Counted from the stretch's first letter, positions 47,552 to 57,077 are shown. The stretch is 64,000 nt of DNA from Rhizobium sp. Q54 (GCA_945878875.1 CAMCUC010000002.1:50841-114840); one strand, 5' to 3'. The notes: generated by a model not told the origin, from the sequence alone. Made by a program: numbers and translations.

Positions 47552-47815
47552 TTGGCCAGAGAAAAAAGCGAAGACAAGCCAGACGTAGCGAGCCTGAGTT
47601 TTGAACAGGCGCTGGGCGAGCTGGAGAACATCGTCGGCGCTCTGGAGGGCGGCCAGACCGCGCTCGATCAATCCATCGAGCTTTACGCGCGCGGCGAGGA
47701 GTTAAAAAAACGCTGCGAGGCGCTGCTGAAAGCCGCCGAAGCCCGCATCGAGAAAATCAAACTCTCTGCCGACGGCAAGCCCAAAGGCGTCGAGCCGCTG
47801 GACGTGGACGAGTGA
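47552..47815 (+). CDS. xseB: Exodeoxyribonuclease VII small subunit
   Basis: The small helical subunit of the ExoVII single-strand DNase. The 87-residue protein has the family core [20 protein letters not shown] and [22 protein letters not shown]. The only plausible start is TTG at 47552, with GGAG 9 nt before it; no ATG or GTG lies in frame upstream. xseA is not in the window. Confidence 0.92.
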   Translation: MAREKSEDKPDVASLSFEQALGELENIVGALEGGQTALDQSIELYARGEELKKRCEALLKAAEARIEKIKLSADGKPKGVEPLDVDE

Positions 47816-47931
47816 GGAGCAGGCGATAAATATCAAGGCCTGCCGCGCGGTTTAATGCGATAGAAATTGCTCGAAAGCCGGACGAATAATCGCCGGGCTC
47901 GTAACCCACACCGACAAGATCAGTCGAGTGA

Positions 47932-48008
47932 TGGTGCTCCCTGCGGGAATCGAACCCGCCTTTGCCGCGTGAGAGGCGGCTGTCCTGAACCGATAGACGA
48001 AGGGAGCA
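47932..48008 (-). tRNA. tRNA-Glu (anticodon CUC)
   Basis: On the minus strand the acceptor TGCTCCC pairs with GGGAGCA before an encoded CCA. The D arm reads TCGTCTATCGG, the anticodon loop CTCTCAC gives CUC and the T arm is GCGGGTTCGATTCCCGC. The body resembles tRNA-Glu. Length 77 nt. Confidence 0.94.
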
Positions 48009-48096
48009 GGTCGCCCGAACGGCGACGAAACTTTCTTAGCGGCGCAGGCGCGCGCTCGCAAGCAAAAGGAGGCCTGAGAGTGCGTTTTTTGCAGGA

Positions 48097-49230
48097 TTAT
48101 TCCCCTGCCGCCGCCGACCGCCCTCGATTTGGAGCCGACGACAGGCTGGCCGGGCCTGATTTCGGGGCGACAGGCGAGCCTCTGGCCGGGACTTTGCGGG
48201 AATTAGCCACCCGCAACATTTTTGCGCCGAGTTCGACGATTGCCTTGCGCAACAAATCATCGCCCTCCGCCGACTTGTCGTCGAGCGCTGCGGAACCGGA
48301 TCCCCGGCGCAGGCTCTCCGCCTCCCGGCGCGCCGCCTCCAGAGCGCCCGCCAACGCGTCCCGCTCCACCCGCATCGCCTGCCATTTGTCGGACTGAAGG
48401 CGCGCATCCTCGCGCGCATGCAGAGCTTGTTTTTGCGCCTGAGCCGCAGCCTCCGCCTCGCTCATGCGCGCCAGTTCGAGCGCATGCATGGCGTCGGCGG
48501 CCTCGCGTGCAAGGCGGGTCTTGTCGCGGCGCAGCTCGCGCAATTCCCCATCTTGCTCGTCTGCTTTGGCGTGCGCTGCCTCAACGGCGCCTTGCAGGGC
48601 GTCGCGCCGGGCGCTGGCTGCAGCCAGATCGGTCAGGACGAAGGCGCGTTCGCGCTCAATATCTTCGAGCGCGGCGCTCGCCTGCTCCAGCCTTGAACGC
48701 GCTTTGGCGAGTTCGTCTTCAAGATCGGAATTGGCGAGGCGCAAGCTCTCGACGCCTGTTTCAAGCGCGCTGATCTCCAGCTGCCCCGCCTGATTCAAAA
48801 CATCAAACTGAACCTGCGCCTGCTCCGCCTGCGCCTGTACGTTTGCGGTTTGGGAAATCGCGACGCCCAATTGCGTTCGCAGGTTTGCGATCTCACTCTC
48901 CAGCGCTCCAATGGAGGCCGCCCGACGTCCCAGTTCGACCATGTCTTTGGCGCGGGTGTGTTGCAGGGCCTCATGCGCCTGTTCTATGCGGCGCCTGTCG
49001 CTGGCAAATTGCGCGCGTAATTGATCCCGCTCGGCCACGATCTCGTCCATCGAGAGCGGCATCTGCATTTCCAGCCGTCTGCGCGACAGCCGCAATGCGC
49101 GCCGCCAAAGCGCCGGCAGGAAAAGGAGCGCCAGAAGTCCCGCGAGGAGAAACCCGGCCGCAAACACCATGGTTTGTTCGATCACGCGCGCAGCTTGTAA
49201 AAAGGGATATGCCTGACGTAACCATGCCAT
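48097..49230 (-). CDS. Membrane-anchored coiled-coil protein of unknown function
   Basis: A 377-residue protein. One hydrophobic helix (about residues 23-43, MVFAAGFLLAGLLALLFLPA) is followed by a basic stop-transfer stretch and about 250 residues of Glu/Ala/Gln/Arg-rich heptads, a long coiled coil. The last 50 residues are low-complexity and basic. The start may be MAWLRQ at 49230 or the Met just before the helix. I know similar uncharacterised proteins only by their architecture. It lies downstream of eipA on the same strand. Confidence 0.7.
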   Translation of the reverse strand: MAWLRQAYPFLQAARVIEQTMVFAAGFLLAGLLALLFLPALWRRALRLSRRRLEMQMPLSMDEIVAERDQLRAQFASDRRRIEQAHEALQHTRAKDMVELGRRAASIGALESEIANLRTQLGVAISQTANVQAQAEQAQVQFDVLNQAGQLEISALETGVESLRLANSDLEDELAKARSRLEQASAALEDIERERAFVLTDLAAASARRDALQGAVEAAHAKADEQDGELRELRRDKTRLAREAADAMHALELARMSEAEAAAQAQKQALHAREDARLQSDKWQAMRVERDALAGALEAARREAESLRRGSGSAALDDKSAEGDDLLRKAIVELGAKMLRVANSRKVPARGSPVAPKSGPASLSSAPNRGRSAAAGE

Positions 49231-49336
49231 GGACTATCGCCGAACGCAAAGCGGCGCCGCGCGTCATTTGCGCAGCGCCGTCTTTTTCGTCGGTCCAGCG
49301 TCAGGGCGCCGCCAAAGCGCCCCGCCTGCGCAAGCC

Positions 49337-49915
49337 TCAGAACGGATTCCAGGTCGAGCTGTTCGTGAATTTCAAATAACCAAGGTTCACGCCCAGCCGC
49401 GCGCCAAGGCCCGCGCGGATCGGCACCACCACGACGTCGTCCGCCGTCAGCGCCGTAAAGCCGAAACCACCCACCAGATAGGCCGACCCATCGACCCCGC
49501 CGAAGCGACGGTAGATCGCGTCGCGCGAGGGCAGATTGTAGACCAGCATCATGGTGCGGGCGCCGTCGACGCCGGCGTCGAAGCCAAGCGAAGGCCCTTG
49601 CCAATAGAGGCGTTGATCGCCCGCGTTGCGGGTGTACATGACGCCCTCGCCGAAACGCAGGCCGGCGACGAACGCGCCCGATGCCTCCTGTCCCAGAATA
49701 TAGGCGTTGGGCTGGCCCCAGCGGCGCGTGGCCTCCTCGACCACGGAGGCGAGCCCGCGCGAAACCGTGCCAAAGAACTGGTGTCCATTGTCCACCAGTT
49801 CGCGGCTCGTGAAGCGTTGCGGACGCGCCCCTTGCGCCAGAGCGGGGGCAGCTATGAGCGCGGCTGCGGCGCCGGTCAAATTCTTGATTGCGTCCCTGCG
49901 CGAATGTGAGCGCAT
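49337..49915 (-). CDS. EipA/DUF1134 envelope integrity protein
   Basis: A 192-residue exported protein with a Tat-like signal (RRDAIKNLTG to APALAQ). The mature domain is glycine-rich: ELVDNGHQFFGTVSRGLASV, WGQPNAYILGQEASGAFVAG, VDGARTMMLVYNLP, and an end in NSSTWNPF. This matches DUF1134, whose Brucella member EipA is a periplasmic small beta-barrel needed for envelope integrity. It converges on no gene; cysQ lies 200 nt upstream with no gene in between. Confidence 0.87.
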   Translation of the reverse strand: MRSHSRRDAIKNLTGAAAALIAAPALAQGARPQRFTSRELVDNGHQFFGTVSRGLASVVEEATRRWGQPNAYILGQEASGAFVAGLRFGEGVMYTRNAGDQRLYWQGPSLGFDAGVDGARTMMLVYNLPSRDAIYRRFGGVDGSAYLVGGFGFTALTADDVVVVPIRAGLGARLGVNLGYLKFTNSSTWNPF

Positions 49916-50115
49916 GCATGTCTCCCGAAAAACCTCAGCCTCCGCTTCTACACGGCGGGCAAAGGCGAAACTGCGGGCGAAACATGGCCGCGCAAAGGCG
50001 CCGCCAGACGTTTCACGCCTTGCGGGAACGATGCAGCAAGAGGGTTAACGATCCGTTGTCGACCTTTACGCCAGCGCCTGAAAACAGACGCTGTTTCAAG
50101 CTGTTTGGGGCAGTT

Positions 50116-50994
50116 TCAATCCTGCTTGCCAGGCTTTTGGTCTGGTCTTGCGCCCCAGGCGATAAAACAGGGACTGCGGAATCCCTCTTCCGGGCGGCCA
50201 TAAACCAGCGGGCGCCCGGCCTCGTCGAGCACGATTCCCCCCGCTGCCCGCAACAGGGCGTCGCCAGCCGCAATGTCCCATTCCATCGTCGGCCCAAAGC
50301 GCGGATAGACGTCGGCGATCCCTTCCGCCAGCAAGCAAAACTTCAACGACGAACCGACCGCGCGCCGTTCGCGCACGCCCGCAGCATCGAGAAACGCATG
50401 GATGCGCTCATCAGGATGGGATCGGCTGATCAGCGCCGTCAGCTCGCCCGGCGCGGGCGCGCGGGCGCTGATCGGGTGCATCGCCTCAAGCGTCGGCGCC
50501 GGGCCGCCGGGGACCGCGTCGCACGCCATAGCGAGCGGGTCGGCGGGATCGAGATCCGAGCCGATCCACAACCGCCCGAGGAGCGGCGCGTAGACGGCGC
50601 CAGCGCGCGGCGCCCCGTCGACGATCAACGCAATGTTGACGGTGAAATCCTGCGATCCGTTCAGAAACTCGCGCGTGCCGTCGAGCGGATCGACGAGAAA
50701 GAACGCGCCGCCCATGATCATCGCGCCCCCGCGCGAGGCGGCCTCCTCGGCGACGACCGGAACCTGAGGGAAATGCTCCTGCAGACCGGCCACAATGATC
50801 AGCTCGGCCGCCTCGTCGGCGTCGCACACCGGCGAATCGTCCGTCTTGCGACGAACGCGGGGTCCGATCGCGCGCGCCTGCATGATGGCTCCGCCCGCCA
50901 GCACCGACAGCCGCGCCATTTCATTCAGGAGCAAATGGTTCGAAAACAGATGATGACGATCCTGCGCCTCATCGACGCCAGCGCGCACATTCAT
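50116..50994 (-). CDS. cysQ: 3'(2'),5'-bisphosphate nucleotidase CysQ
   Basis: An inositol-monophosphatase-family enzyme that removes phosphate from PAP/PAPS in sulfate assimilation. The 292-residue protein has the Li-sensitive metal motif LVDPLDGTREF near residues 96-106, VAEEAA before it and the second motif TMEWDIAAGDALLRAAGG near residue 240. Inositol phosphatase activity cannot be excluded. It is divergent from chpT. Confidence 0.88.
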   Translation of the reverse strand: MNVRAGVDEAQDRHHLFSNHLLLNEMARLSVLAGGAIMQARAIGPRVRRKTDDSPVCDADEAAELIIVAGLQEHFPQVPVVAEEAASRGGAMIMGGAFFLVDPLDGTREFLNGSQDFTVNIALIVDGAPRAGAVYAPLLGRLWIGSDLDPADPLAMACDAVPGGPAPTLEAMHPISARAPAPGELTALISRSHPDERIHAFLDAAGVRERRAVGSSLKFCLLAEGIADVYPRFGPTMEWDIAAGDALLRAAGGIVLDEAGRPLVYGRPEEGFRSPCFIAWGARPDQKPGKQD

Positions 50995-51221
50995 GCGTCA
51001 GAATCCTTGTCCACAACCGCCCCGGCGCCATCTACGTTCATATTCAGCGCAAGGGCGCGCTGGTCAAGGCGCCTGCGCATGTTTAGACCAAAGTGCGTCG
51101 CCGGGGTTCTGCGAAAGTGATTCGCGCCGATCCCCGCACCAGTTTGCGTTTTGGCCAACGGCCCCCTGTTGGCCTCTGTTGGCCCTCTGTCGCCCGCCAC
51201 GCTCACATTCGGACGGAACCC

Positions 51222-51974
51222 ATGCCGGTCATCGAACTCGACGCCCTCGATCTTTCAGCCCTGCTCTGCTCACGCGTCTGCCATGACGTCATCAGCCCCG
51301 TCGGCGCCATCGTCAACGGCCTTGAGGTACTGGAGGAGGAAAGCGACCCGGAGATGCGCAGCATCGCCACCGACCTCATCAAGCGCAGCGCCCATAACGC
51401 CTCCGCCAAACTGCAATTCTGCCGTCTGGCCTTTGGCGCGGCCGGTTCGGCCGGCGCCCTTATCGACACCGGCGACGGCGAGCAGGTGGCGCGCAATCTG
51501 TTCGCCGACGACCGCACGAAATTCGAGTGGAACGTCCCGCGCATTTTGATGCCCAAGAACAAGGTGAAATTACTGCTCAACATGTGCCTGATCGCAGCCG
51601 CCTCGATTCCGCGCGGCGGTCTGTTGAAGGTGGACGTGACGGGTGTCGACGACGCTACCTGCCTCACAGTCACCGCGTCAGGCCCCAATTTGCGGCTTGC
51701 AAGCTCGGTGAGCCCGCTGCTGTCCGGCGAGCCGGAAAGCGGAACCGTCGATGCTCATGGCGTGCAGGCCTATTACACTGGCCTTGTGGCGCGGGCGAGC
51801 AATCTGCACGTCAAGGCGGAAACGCTGGAGGCCAGCGTCGTCGTCAGCGCAACGCCCGTCGCCGCAGTGGAGATGGAGACTGCCACGCCCGAGCCTCAAA
51901 GCGCCGCCGCGCCCGAGGCGACAGGTTCGCAAGCAGCCACGCAACAAGAGGCCACGCAACACGCCACCACTTAA
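51222..51974 (+). CDS. chpT: Histidine phosphotransferase ChpT
   Basis: ChpT passes phosphate from the kinase CckA to CtrA and CpdR. The 250-residue dimeric HPt-like protein has the phosphorylated His21 in SRVCHDVISPVGAIVNGLEVL, a helix with SAKLQFCRLAFG and a degenerate ATPase-like C-domain. About 40 Ala/Thr/Gln-rich residues are added at the end. ATG 51222 starts the family homology; the frame upstream is unrelated. The chemotaxis operon begins 83 nt downstream, and its ultimate target ctrA is 5 kb away. Confidence 0.93.
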   Translation: MPVIELDALDLSALLCSRVCHDVISPVGAIVNGLEVLEEESDPEMRSIATDLIKRSAHNASAKLQFCRLAFGAAGSAGALIDTGDGEQVARNLFADDRTKFEWNVPRILMPKNKVKLLLNMCLIAAASIPRGGLLKVDVTGVDDATCLTVTASGPNLRLASSVSPLLSGEPESGTVDAHGVQAYYTGLVARASNLHVKAETLEASVVVSATPVAAVEMETATPEPQSAAAPEATGSQAATQQEATQHATT

Positions 51975-52057
51975 GCGAGACAAGAAAACCTCCTCTTAAC
52001 GAACATCAGCCATATTGACTCCGTCGCGCGTAGTTTTAAGCGGCGGAGTTGGTTCGT

Positions 52058-54598
52058 ATGGATGAGTTGCTCCAGGATTTTCTGGCTGAAAGCGCCGAAA
52101 ACATTGACGCTTGCGCCGCGCAGCTCGTTGATTTCGAGAGCGACCCGTCAAATCCGGACGCCATCGCCGACATTTTCCGGCTTCTGCACACGATCAAGGG
52201 AACCTGCGGGTTTCTGGACCTGCCGCGCCTTGAGCGATTGACCCATGCCGCCGAATCCCTGATCGGCCGCGTCCGGCAAGAAGGGATCGCAGCTCCCCAC
52301 GTCGTCACCCTCATTCTTGAGGCCATAGATAGAGTCCGCGTCATTTTGGCAGGGATTGAGGCCGAAGGCGTTGAGGCCGAAGGCGTCGAGCCCGCCGGCG
52401 CCGATGCCGACCTGATCGCAAGGCTTGAAGTCGCCGCCGGACCCAGCGGGGAGACCCGGTCAGCCCTCGAAGAGCAAACGCGGGACACGTCCAGCGCCGC
52501 AGAAATCCGGGACGCGCCGCCCGCGCGCACGCCCTATCAGGAAGCGGCCAGCATTCGCGTCTCGGTCCATTCGCTTGAGCGCATCATGCGGCTGGTCTCG
52601 GAACTGGTGCTGACGCGCAATCAATTGCTGGACGCCGCCAGCCATCACGCCAACGCGCGCATCGACCCGCCGCTTCAGCGCCTCTCCGCCCTGACCAGTG
52701 ATTTACAGGACGGCGTCATGCGCGCCCGCATGCAGCCCATTGGCCGCATTTTTTCCAAACTGCCGCGCCTTGTGCGCGATCTGGGCGCGGAACTGGGCAA
52801 AAACATCCACCTCACGATAGAGGGCGCAGAGACCGAACTTGACCGGCAATTGATCGAAATTTTGAGCGATCCGCTCACCCATATCATCCGCAATTGCGCC
52901 GATCACGGGCTGGAAAACCCGAGCCAGCGGATTGCTGCCGGCAAGTCGGCCACCGGGCGCATTCATGTGCGCGCCTGGCATGAGGCGGGCTCGCTGATCG
53001 TGGAGATCGGCGACGACGGTCGCGGGCTCGACGTCGATAAAATCCGCAGCGCCGCCCTGCAAAAAGGACTTGTCGGCGCAGAAGCGCTGGCGGCGATGAA
53101 GGACGCGGAAATTTTCCGCCTGATTATGGCGCCGGGCTTCTCGACGGCCGCCGCCGTCACCAACATTTCTGGGCGCGGGATCGGCCTTGACGTGGTGGCC
53201 AGCAATGTCGCGCGCGTTGGCGGAGCCATCGAGATCGCCAGCACGCGGGGCGCGGGCGCGCGTTTCACTTTGAGATTGCCGCTAACGCTGGCCATTGCGC
53301 CAGCCCTCGTGGTGCGTTGCGCCGGGCAGCGTTTCGCGCTGCCGCAACAATCTGTGGTGGAGGCGATCTCCACGCACCAGAACGGCGCCAGCCGCCTGAC
53401 GCGCGCTGGCGGCGCCCTGTTTGCTCGATTGCGCGACGAGGTTTTACCCATCGTCGATCTGCGCGCCGTCCTGCGTCTTGAGGTGCTGGATGATGCGTTG
53501 AGCTTCAACGGCCTCATTGTCCTCATGCGGACGGGCGCGGCAAGTTATGGCTTGCTGATCGACGAAGTGTCGGACGTGCAGGAGATCGTCGTCAAGCCGA
53601 CGGACAAGACGCTGTCCAGCATCGGCGCCTATGCCGGCAGCACGATCCTTGGCGACGGCGCGGTCGTGCTGATCCTCGATCCATCGGGACTGGCGGACCT
53701 GAGCGGGCTGGAAAACGTCTCTGACGGACAGCCCGAGATCAACCGCCCCGCAGCGCACGGCCCCTCCAACACCTCGTTATTGTTGTTTCGCGCGGGCGAT
53801 GGTCCGCAGAAAGCCGTTCCACTGTCGCTGGTTTCGCGCATCGTGATGGCCAAACCGGACTCCATCGTGCGCGTCGAAAGCGGACTGGCGCACAATTATT
53901 GCGGCAAACTGATGCCGGTGATCCCGCTTGTAGACATGGCTGACGAGCCCGAACGCGACGAATGGGCGATCATGATTGTTGGCGTGAGCGGCGAACCCAT
54001 GGGGCTCGTCGTCTCCAGCATCGTGGACATGGTGAGCGAACGTCTGGAGCTCGACGTCGCGGGCGGCTCCCGCCGTATTCTGGGCTCTTGCCTGATACGG
54101 GGAGAAACCACCGAGGTGATCGACCTCGCCCATTACATGGAGCTGGCGCGCCCCGAGGCGTTCCAGCGCCGCCATTCGCGCAAGTTCGCCGTCCTGCTGG
54201 TGGATGATCGCGAGTTCTTTCGCGAAATGCTTCGCCCCGTTCTGGCCGCCGCTGGATATGACGTCATCGTCGCGCACGGCGCGCGCCAGGCCTTTACGAT
54301 GGCGCGCGAGGGTGCAGTCTTCGACGTCGTGCTCACCGATATCGAAATGCCCGACATGGACGGCTATGGCCTGGCGGCGGCGTTGCGCGAGGATCTGCGT
54401 TTGCAGGTTCCCATCATCGGCATGGATTCTTACGCGGGCGCCGGCGTGTCGCAAACGGCGAGCGCGGTCGGGATCGGCGCGGTCGTTGGAAAGTTCGACC
54501 GGCGCGGCCTGATCGGCGCCCTCAACGCCGCGTTGCAGGAACGCCCGTTCAAAGAACATGCGCTTGAGCAGCGCGTGCGCAAGGAGATTGCCGCATGA
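52058..54598 (+). CDS. cheA: Chemotaxis histidine kinase CheA with second CheW-like domain and C-terminal receiver
   Basis: An 846-residue CheA hybrid. The HPt domain has His44 in LLHTIKGTCGF. The dimerisation helices follow near residue 180 and the ATPase near residues 275-400 (IIRNCADHGLENP, DDGRGLD, GRGIGLDVV). A first CheW-like domain (about 405-540), a second (about 575-700) and a complete receiver (about 707-830: VDD, TDIEMPDMDG, VGKFD) complete it. A short GVEAEGVE repeat sits in the linker. It is first in cheA-cheW-cheY-cheB-cheR; the cheW start overlaps its stop by 4 nt. Confidence 0.95.
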   Translation: MDELLQDFLAESAENIDACAAQLVDFESDPSNPDAIADIFRLLHTIKGTCGFLDLPRLERLTHAAESLIGRVRQEGIAAPHVVTLILEAIDRVRVILAGIEAEGVEAEGVEPAGADADLIARLEVAAGPSGETRSALEEQTRDTSSAAEIRDAPPARTPYQEAASIRVSVHSLERIMRLVSELVLTRNQLLDAASHHANARIDPPLQRLSALTSDLQDGVMRARMQPIGRIFSKLPRLVRDLGAELGKNIHLTIEGAETELDRQLIEILSDPLTHIIRNCADHGLENPSQRIAAGKSATGRIHVRAWHEAGSLIVEIGDDGRGLDVDKIRSAALQKGLVGAEALAAMKDAEIFRLIMAPGFSTAAAVTNISGRGIGLDVVASNVARVGGAIEIASTRGAGARFTLRLPLTLAIAPALVVRCAGQRFALPQQSVVEAISTHQNGASRLTRAGGALFARLRDEVLPIVDLRAVLRLEVLDDALSFNGLIVLMRTGAASYGLLIDEVSDVQEIVVKPTDKTLSSIGAYAGSTILGDGAVVLILDPSGLADLSGLENVSDGQPEINRPAAHGPSNTSLLLFRAGDGPQKAVPLSLVSRIVMAKPDSIVRVESGLAHNYCGKLMPVIPLVDMADEPERDEWAIMIVGVSGEPMGLVVSSIVDMVSERLELDVAGGSRRILGSCLIRGETTEVIDLAHYMELARPEAFQRRHSRKFAVLLVDDREFFREMLRPVLAAAGYDVIVAHGARQAFTMAREGAVFDVVLTDIEMPDMDGYGLAAALREDLRLQVPIIGMDSYAGAGVSQTASAVGIGAVVGKFDRRGLIGALNAALQERPFKEHALEQRVRKEIAA

Positions 54599-55125
54599 AT
54601 CGCGCCGAGCTTCTGCGACGCCCCACGCTTGAGGCAAGGCCCGCTCCCCGCGCGCCCGCATCCAGCGAACAATTCTTCACGGTGCTGATCGGACGCGAAC
54701 GGTTCGGCCTGCCGATCGGCAGTGTGCGCACGGTGTTTCGCGCACAAGCCATCGTACCCGCGCCGTTGACGCCGCCCTGGGTGCGCGGCCTGATCAATCT
54801 GCGCGGACATATCGTCACCGCGATCAGTCTGAGCGTGCGCCTTGGAATGGAGTCCCCGGCTGCTGATTCCAGCGAAGCCAATCCTCTTGCGGTCGGCGTC
54901 GAGATCGAGGGCGACACGTTCGCGCTGATCGTGGACGGGGTGGGGGACGTTGCGGAAATCTCCGCCGACGATTCCATCGGCACACCTGCGGGGATGACGC
55001 CGATGGCGCGCCGCATGACCACGTGCGTCTACATAACTCCCTCGGGAATTTTGCCCATCATTGATCTGCACGCGGCGGTTTTCAACGCGCCGGAACGCGA
55101 TTGCAAAATCGAATCCATTTCTTAA
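54595..55125 (+). CDS. cheW: Chemotaxis coupling protein CheW
   Basis: Links CheA to chemoreceptors. The 176-residue protein has the CheW beta folds with FFTVLIGRERFGLPIGSVRTVF, PPWVRGLINLRGHIVTAISL and DTFALIVDGVGDVAEI. It overlaps cheA by 4 nt and precedes cheY by 9 nt. No chemoreceptor gene is in the window. Confidence 0.93.
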   Translation: MNRAELLRRPTLEARPAPRAPASSEQFFTVLIGRERFGLPIGSVRTVFRAQAIVPAPLTPPWVRGLINLRGHIVTAISLSVRLGMESPAADSSEANPLAVGVEIEGDTFALIVDGVGDVAEISADDSIGTPAGMTPMARRMTTCVYITPSGILPIIDLHAAVFNAPERDCKIESIS

Positions 55126-55134
55126 GGAGGCCAC

Positions 55135-55500
55135 ATGAAGCGCATACTCATCGTTGACGATTCCCTCGTCATTCGCAAAGTCGCCCGCCGTATCCTGGAA
55201 GGGATGCATTTTGAAATCGTCGAAGCTGAAAACGGCCAGGCGGCTCTGGACGTTTGCGCCCTGGCGATGCCTGACGGCATTTTGCTCGACTGGAACATGC
55301 CCGTCATGGACGGTCTGCAATTCCTGCGCGAATTGCGCCGTCAGCCCGCCGGCGGAGCGCCGAAGGTGATCTTTTGCACCACCGAAAACGACGTCGCCCA
55401 TATCGCGCGCGCCGTGAACGCGGGCGCCGACGAATACATCATGAAGCCGTTTGACCGCGAGATCATGCAATCAAAGTTTCGGGAAATCGGGCTTTGCTGA
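55135..55500 (+). CDS. cheY: Single-domain response regulator CheY
   Basis: A 121-residue receiver with the acidic pair in ILIVDDS, the acceptor Asp in LLDWNMPVMDG and the conserved Lys in EYIMKPFD. It has no output domain, so it either reports to the flagellar motor or acts as a phosphate sink. AGGAGG precedes the ATG. Its stop overlaps the TTG start of cheB. Confidence 0.92.
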   Translation: MKRILIVDDSLVIRKVARRILEGMHFEIVEAENGQAALDVCALAMPDGILLDWNMPVMDGLQFLRELRRQPAGGAPKVIFCTTENDVAHIARAVNAGADEYIMKPFDREIMQSKFREIGLC

Positions 55501-56162
55501 GCCAGGCGCAGGCCGAGACCGACGCTGGAGCTGCGCCCACGCCTGCGCATCCCGTGCGCAAGACCCGGATCCAGATTGGCGCCATCGCCATCGGCGCATC
55601 CACGGGCGGCCCGCAGGCGCTGGTGCAAATTTTGCGCACGCTGGCGGGCGGCAAACTCAATGTGCCTGTTCTTGTCGCCATCCATACGCCGGCTGAATTC
55701 TGTCAATCGGTCGCCGCCATGCTGGAGCGGGAGAGCGGCCGCGAGGTCGTTGTCGTCAAAGCCCTTCAAACGGTACGGCCGGACGTCATCTATTTGCCGT
55801 CCGGCAATATGCATTTGCGGGTGATGAAACGATTGGGCGCCGCTTACGTGGACAGCTGCGCGGCCCCCGGGAACGTGCGCTACAGGCCGTCCGTGGATGT
55901 GCTGTTTGATTCGGCTGCCTATGTTTATGGCCCCCGACTCATGGGGATTGTGTTGACCGGGATGGGCGAGGACGGATTGCAGGGCGCACGCGCCATAGCA
56001 GCGGCCGGCGGCTGTATCTTCGCGCAGGCGCTGACGACATGCGTGGTCGACAGCATGCCGGCGGCGATACTCGCAGCAGGCCTGACGCACAAATCCGACC
56101 CGCCGGAGGAAATCGCCGCGCAGATTCTTCTTCGCACAGGGCAGCAATCTCATGTCAAATGA
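55494..56162 (+). CDS. cheB: Chemotaxis methylesterase CheB, catalytic domain only
   Basis: Removes methyl groups from receptor glutamates. The 222-residue protein has the catalytic serine in IGASTGGPQAL, the histidine in VAIHTPAEFC and the aspartate in GMGEDGLQGA. The N-terminal receiver of standard CheB (about 350 residues) is missing. The start is TTG at 55494, overlapping the cheY stop; GTG at 55554 is the alternative. Control by phosphorylation must therefore come from elsewhere, if it exists. Confidence 0.9.
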   Translation: MLSQAQAETDAGAAPTPAHPVRKTRIQIGAIAIGASTGGPQALVQILRTLAGGKLNVPVLVAIHTPAEFCQSVAAMLERESGREVVVVKALQTVRPDVIYLPSGNMHLRVMKRLGAAYVDSCAAPGNVRYRPSVDVLFDSAAYVYGPRLMGIVLTGMGEDGLQGARAIAAAGGCIFAQALTTCVVDSMPAAILAAGLTHKSDPPEEIAAQILLRTGQQSHVK

Positions 56163-57036
56163 CAAGCCCCATCATATGCCAACGTGGTTTGACGTTCTGC
56201 GTCGTGAAATCAAACAATCGACCGGCGTCGTGATCGACGCTGATCGCGCTGCGTCCGTGGCCTCGCGCCTCTCGCCACTGGCGCGCGATCACGGGTTTCC
56301 CGACATCGCCCAATTATGCCTTGCGATGATGGGGCCGCGTCGCGCACAGATCCACCGTGCCGTCGTTGACGCCATGATGATCAATGAAACCTCGTTCTTT
56401 CGCGACCGGCTTCCCTTTGACGAATTCCGCTGCAAGATCATGCCGCAATTGCTGGCGGCGCGAGCGGCGTCGCGATCCTTGCGGATATGGAGCGCGGCTT
56501 GCGCCACAGGTCAGGAAGCCTATTCGCTGGCGATGATGTTTGACGAGGACGCGCGCCTGTTTTCAGGCTGGAGCATAGAAATCCTCGCCACCGACGTTTC
56601 GCAAAGCGCCATCGAGACGGCGCGGGCAGGTGTCTACAACCAGTTTCAGGTCCAGCGCGGCCTGCCCGTCTCGCAGCTTCTGCGCTATTTCACCCGCGCC
56701 AACGACACGTGGACGATAGCCGAGCACATGAAATCGCGCGTGCGGTTCGAGCAGAGGAACATTCTTGAAAACGGCCCCTCGACCGGCTCCTTTGACGTCA
56801 TCTGCTGCCGAAACCTGATGTATTATTTTGACAGCGAGGGCAAAAAGGCATTGCTGAAGCGACTGCATGAAGCGCTTGCGCCCGACGGCTTTCTGCTGCT
56901 GGGTGCCACGGAGACGCCGCTTGGCGTCAGCGACGAATTCGCCGTCTCATCGCACCATCCCTGGTTGAGCGCGCGCAAACTGGATCGGGCGCAATCTCAG
57001 ATCATGCGCCCGCAGCTGCGGCTGGTTCGCGGCTAG
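56152..57036 (+). CDS. cheR: Chemoreceptor methyltransferase CheR
   Basis: Methylates receptor glutamates with SAM. The 294-residue protein has the N-terminal helical domain (NETSFFRDRLPFDEF), the SAM motif WSAACATGQEAYSLAMM near residue 107, and the motifs ATDVSQSAIETAR and FDVICCRNLMYYF. It overlaps cheB by 11 nt and ends the operon before a terminator at 57050. Confidence 0.95.
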   Translation: MSNDKPHHMPTWFDVLRREIKQSTGVVIDADRAASVASRLSPLARDHGFPDIAQLCLAMMGPRRAQIHRAVVDAMMINETSFFRDRLPFDEFRCKIMPQLLAARAASRSLRIWSAACATGQEAYSLAMMFDEDARLFSGWSIEILATDVSQSAIETARAGVYNQFQVQRGLPVSQLLRYFTRANDTWTIAEHMKSRVRFEQRNILENGPSTGSFDVICCRNLMYYFDSEGKKALLKRLHEALAPDGFLLLGATETPLGVSDEFAVSSHHPWLSARKLDRAQSQIMRPQLRLVRG

Positions 57037-57049
57037 GCTTAACAAAAAA

Positions 57050-57077
57050 GCGCTCCGCAATGCGAAGCGCCTTGTTT
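57050..57077. terminator. Terminator between cheR and ctrA
   Basis: Stem GCGCTCCGC / GCGAAGCGC (57050-57070, one mismatch) with an AAT loop, A-rich before and CTTGTTT after. It can end both convergent operons. A short direct repeat, GACCGGGCAGGTAG and GACCGGGCAGGTGG, follows at 57079-57106. Confidence 0.72.
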
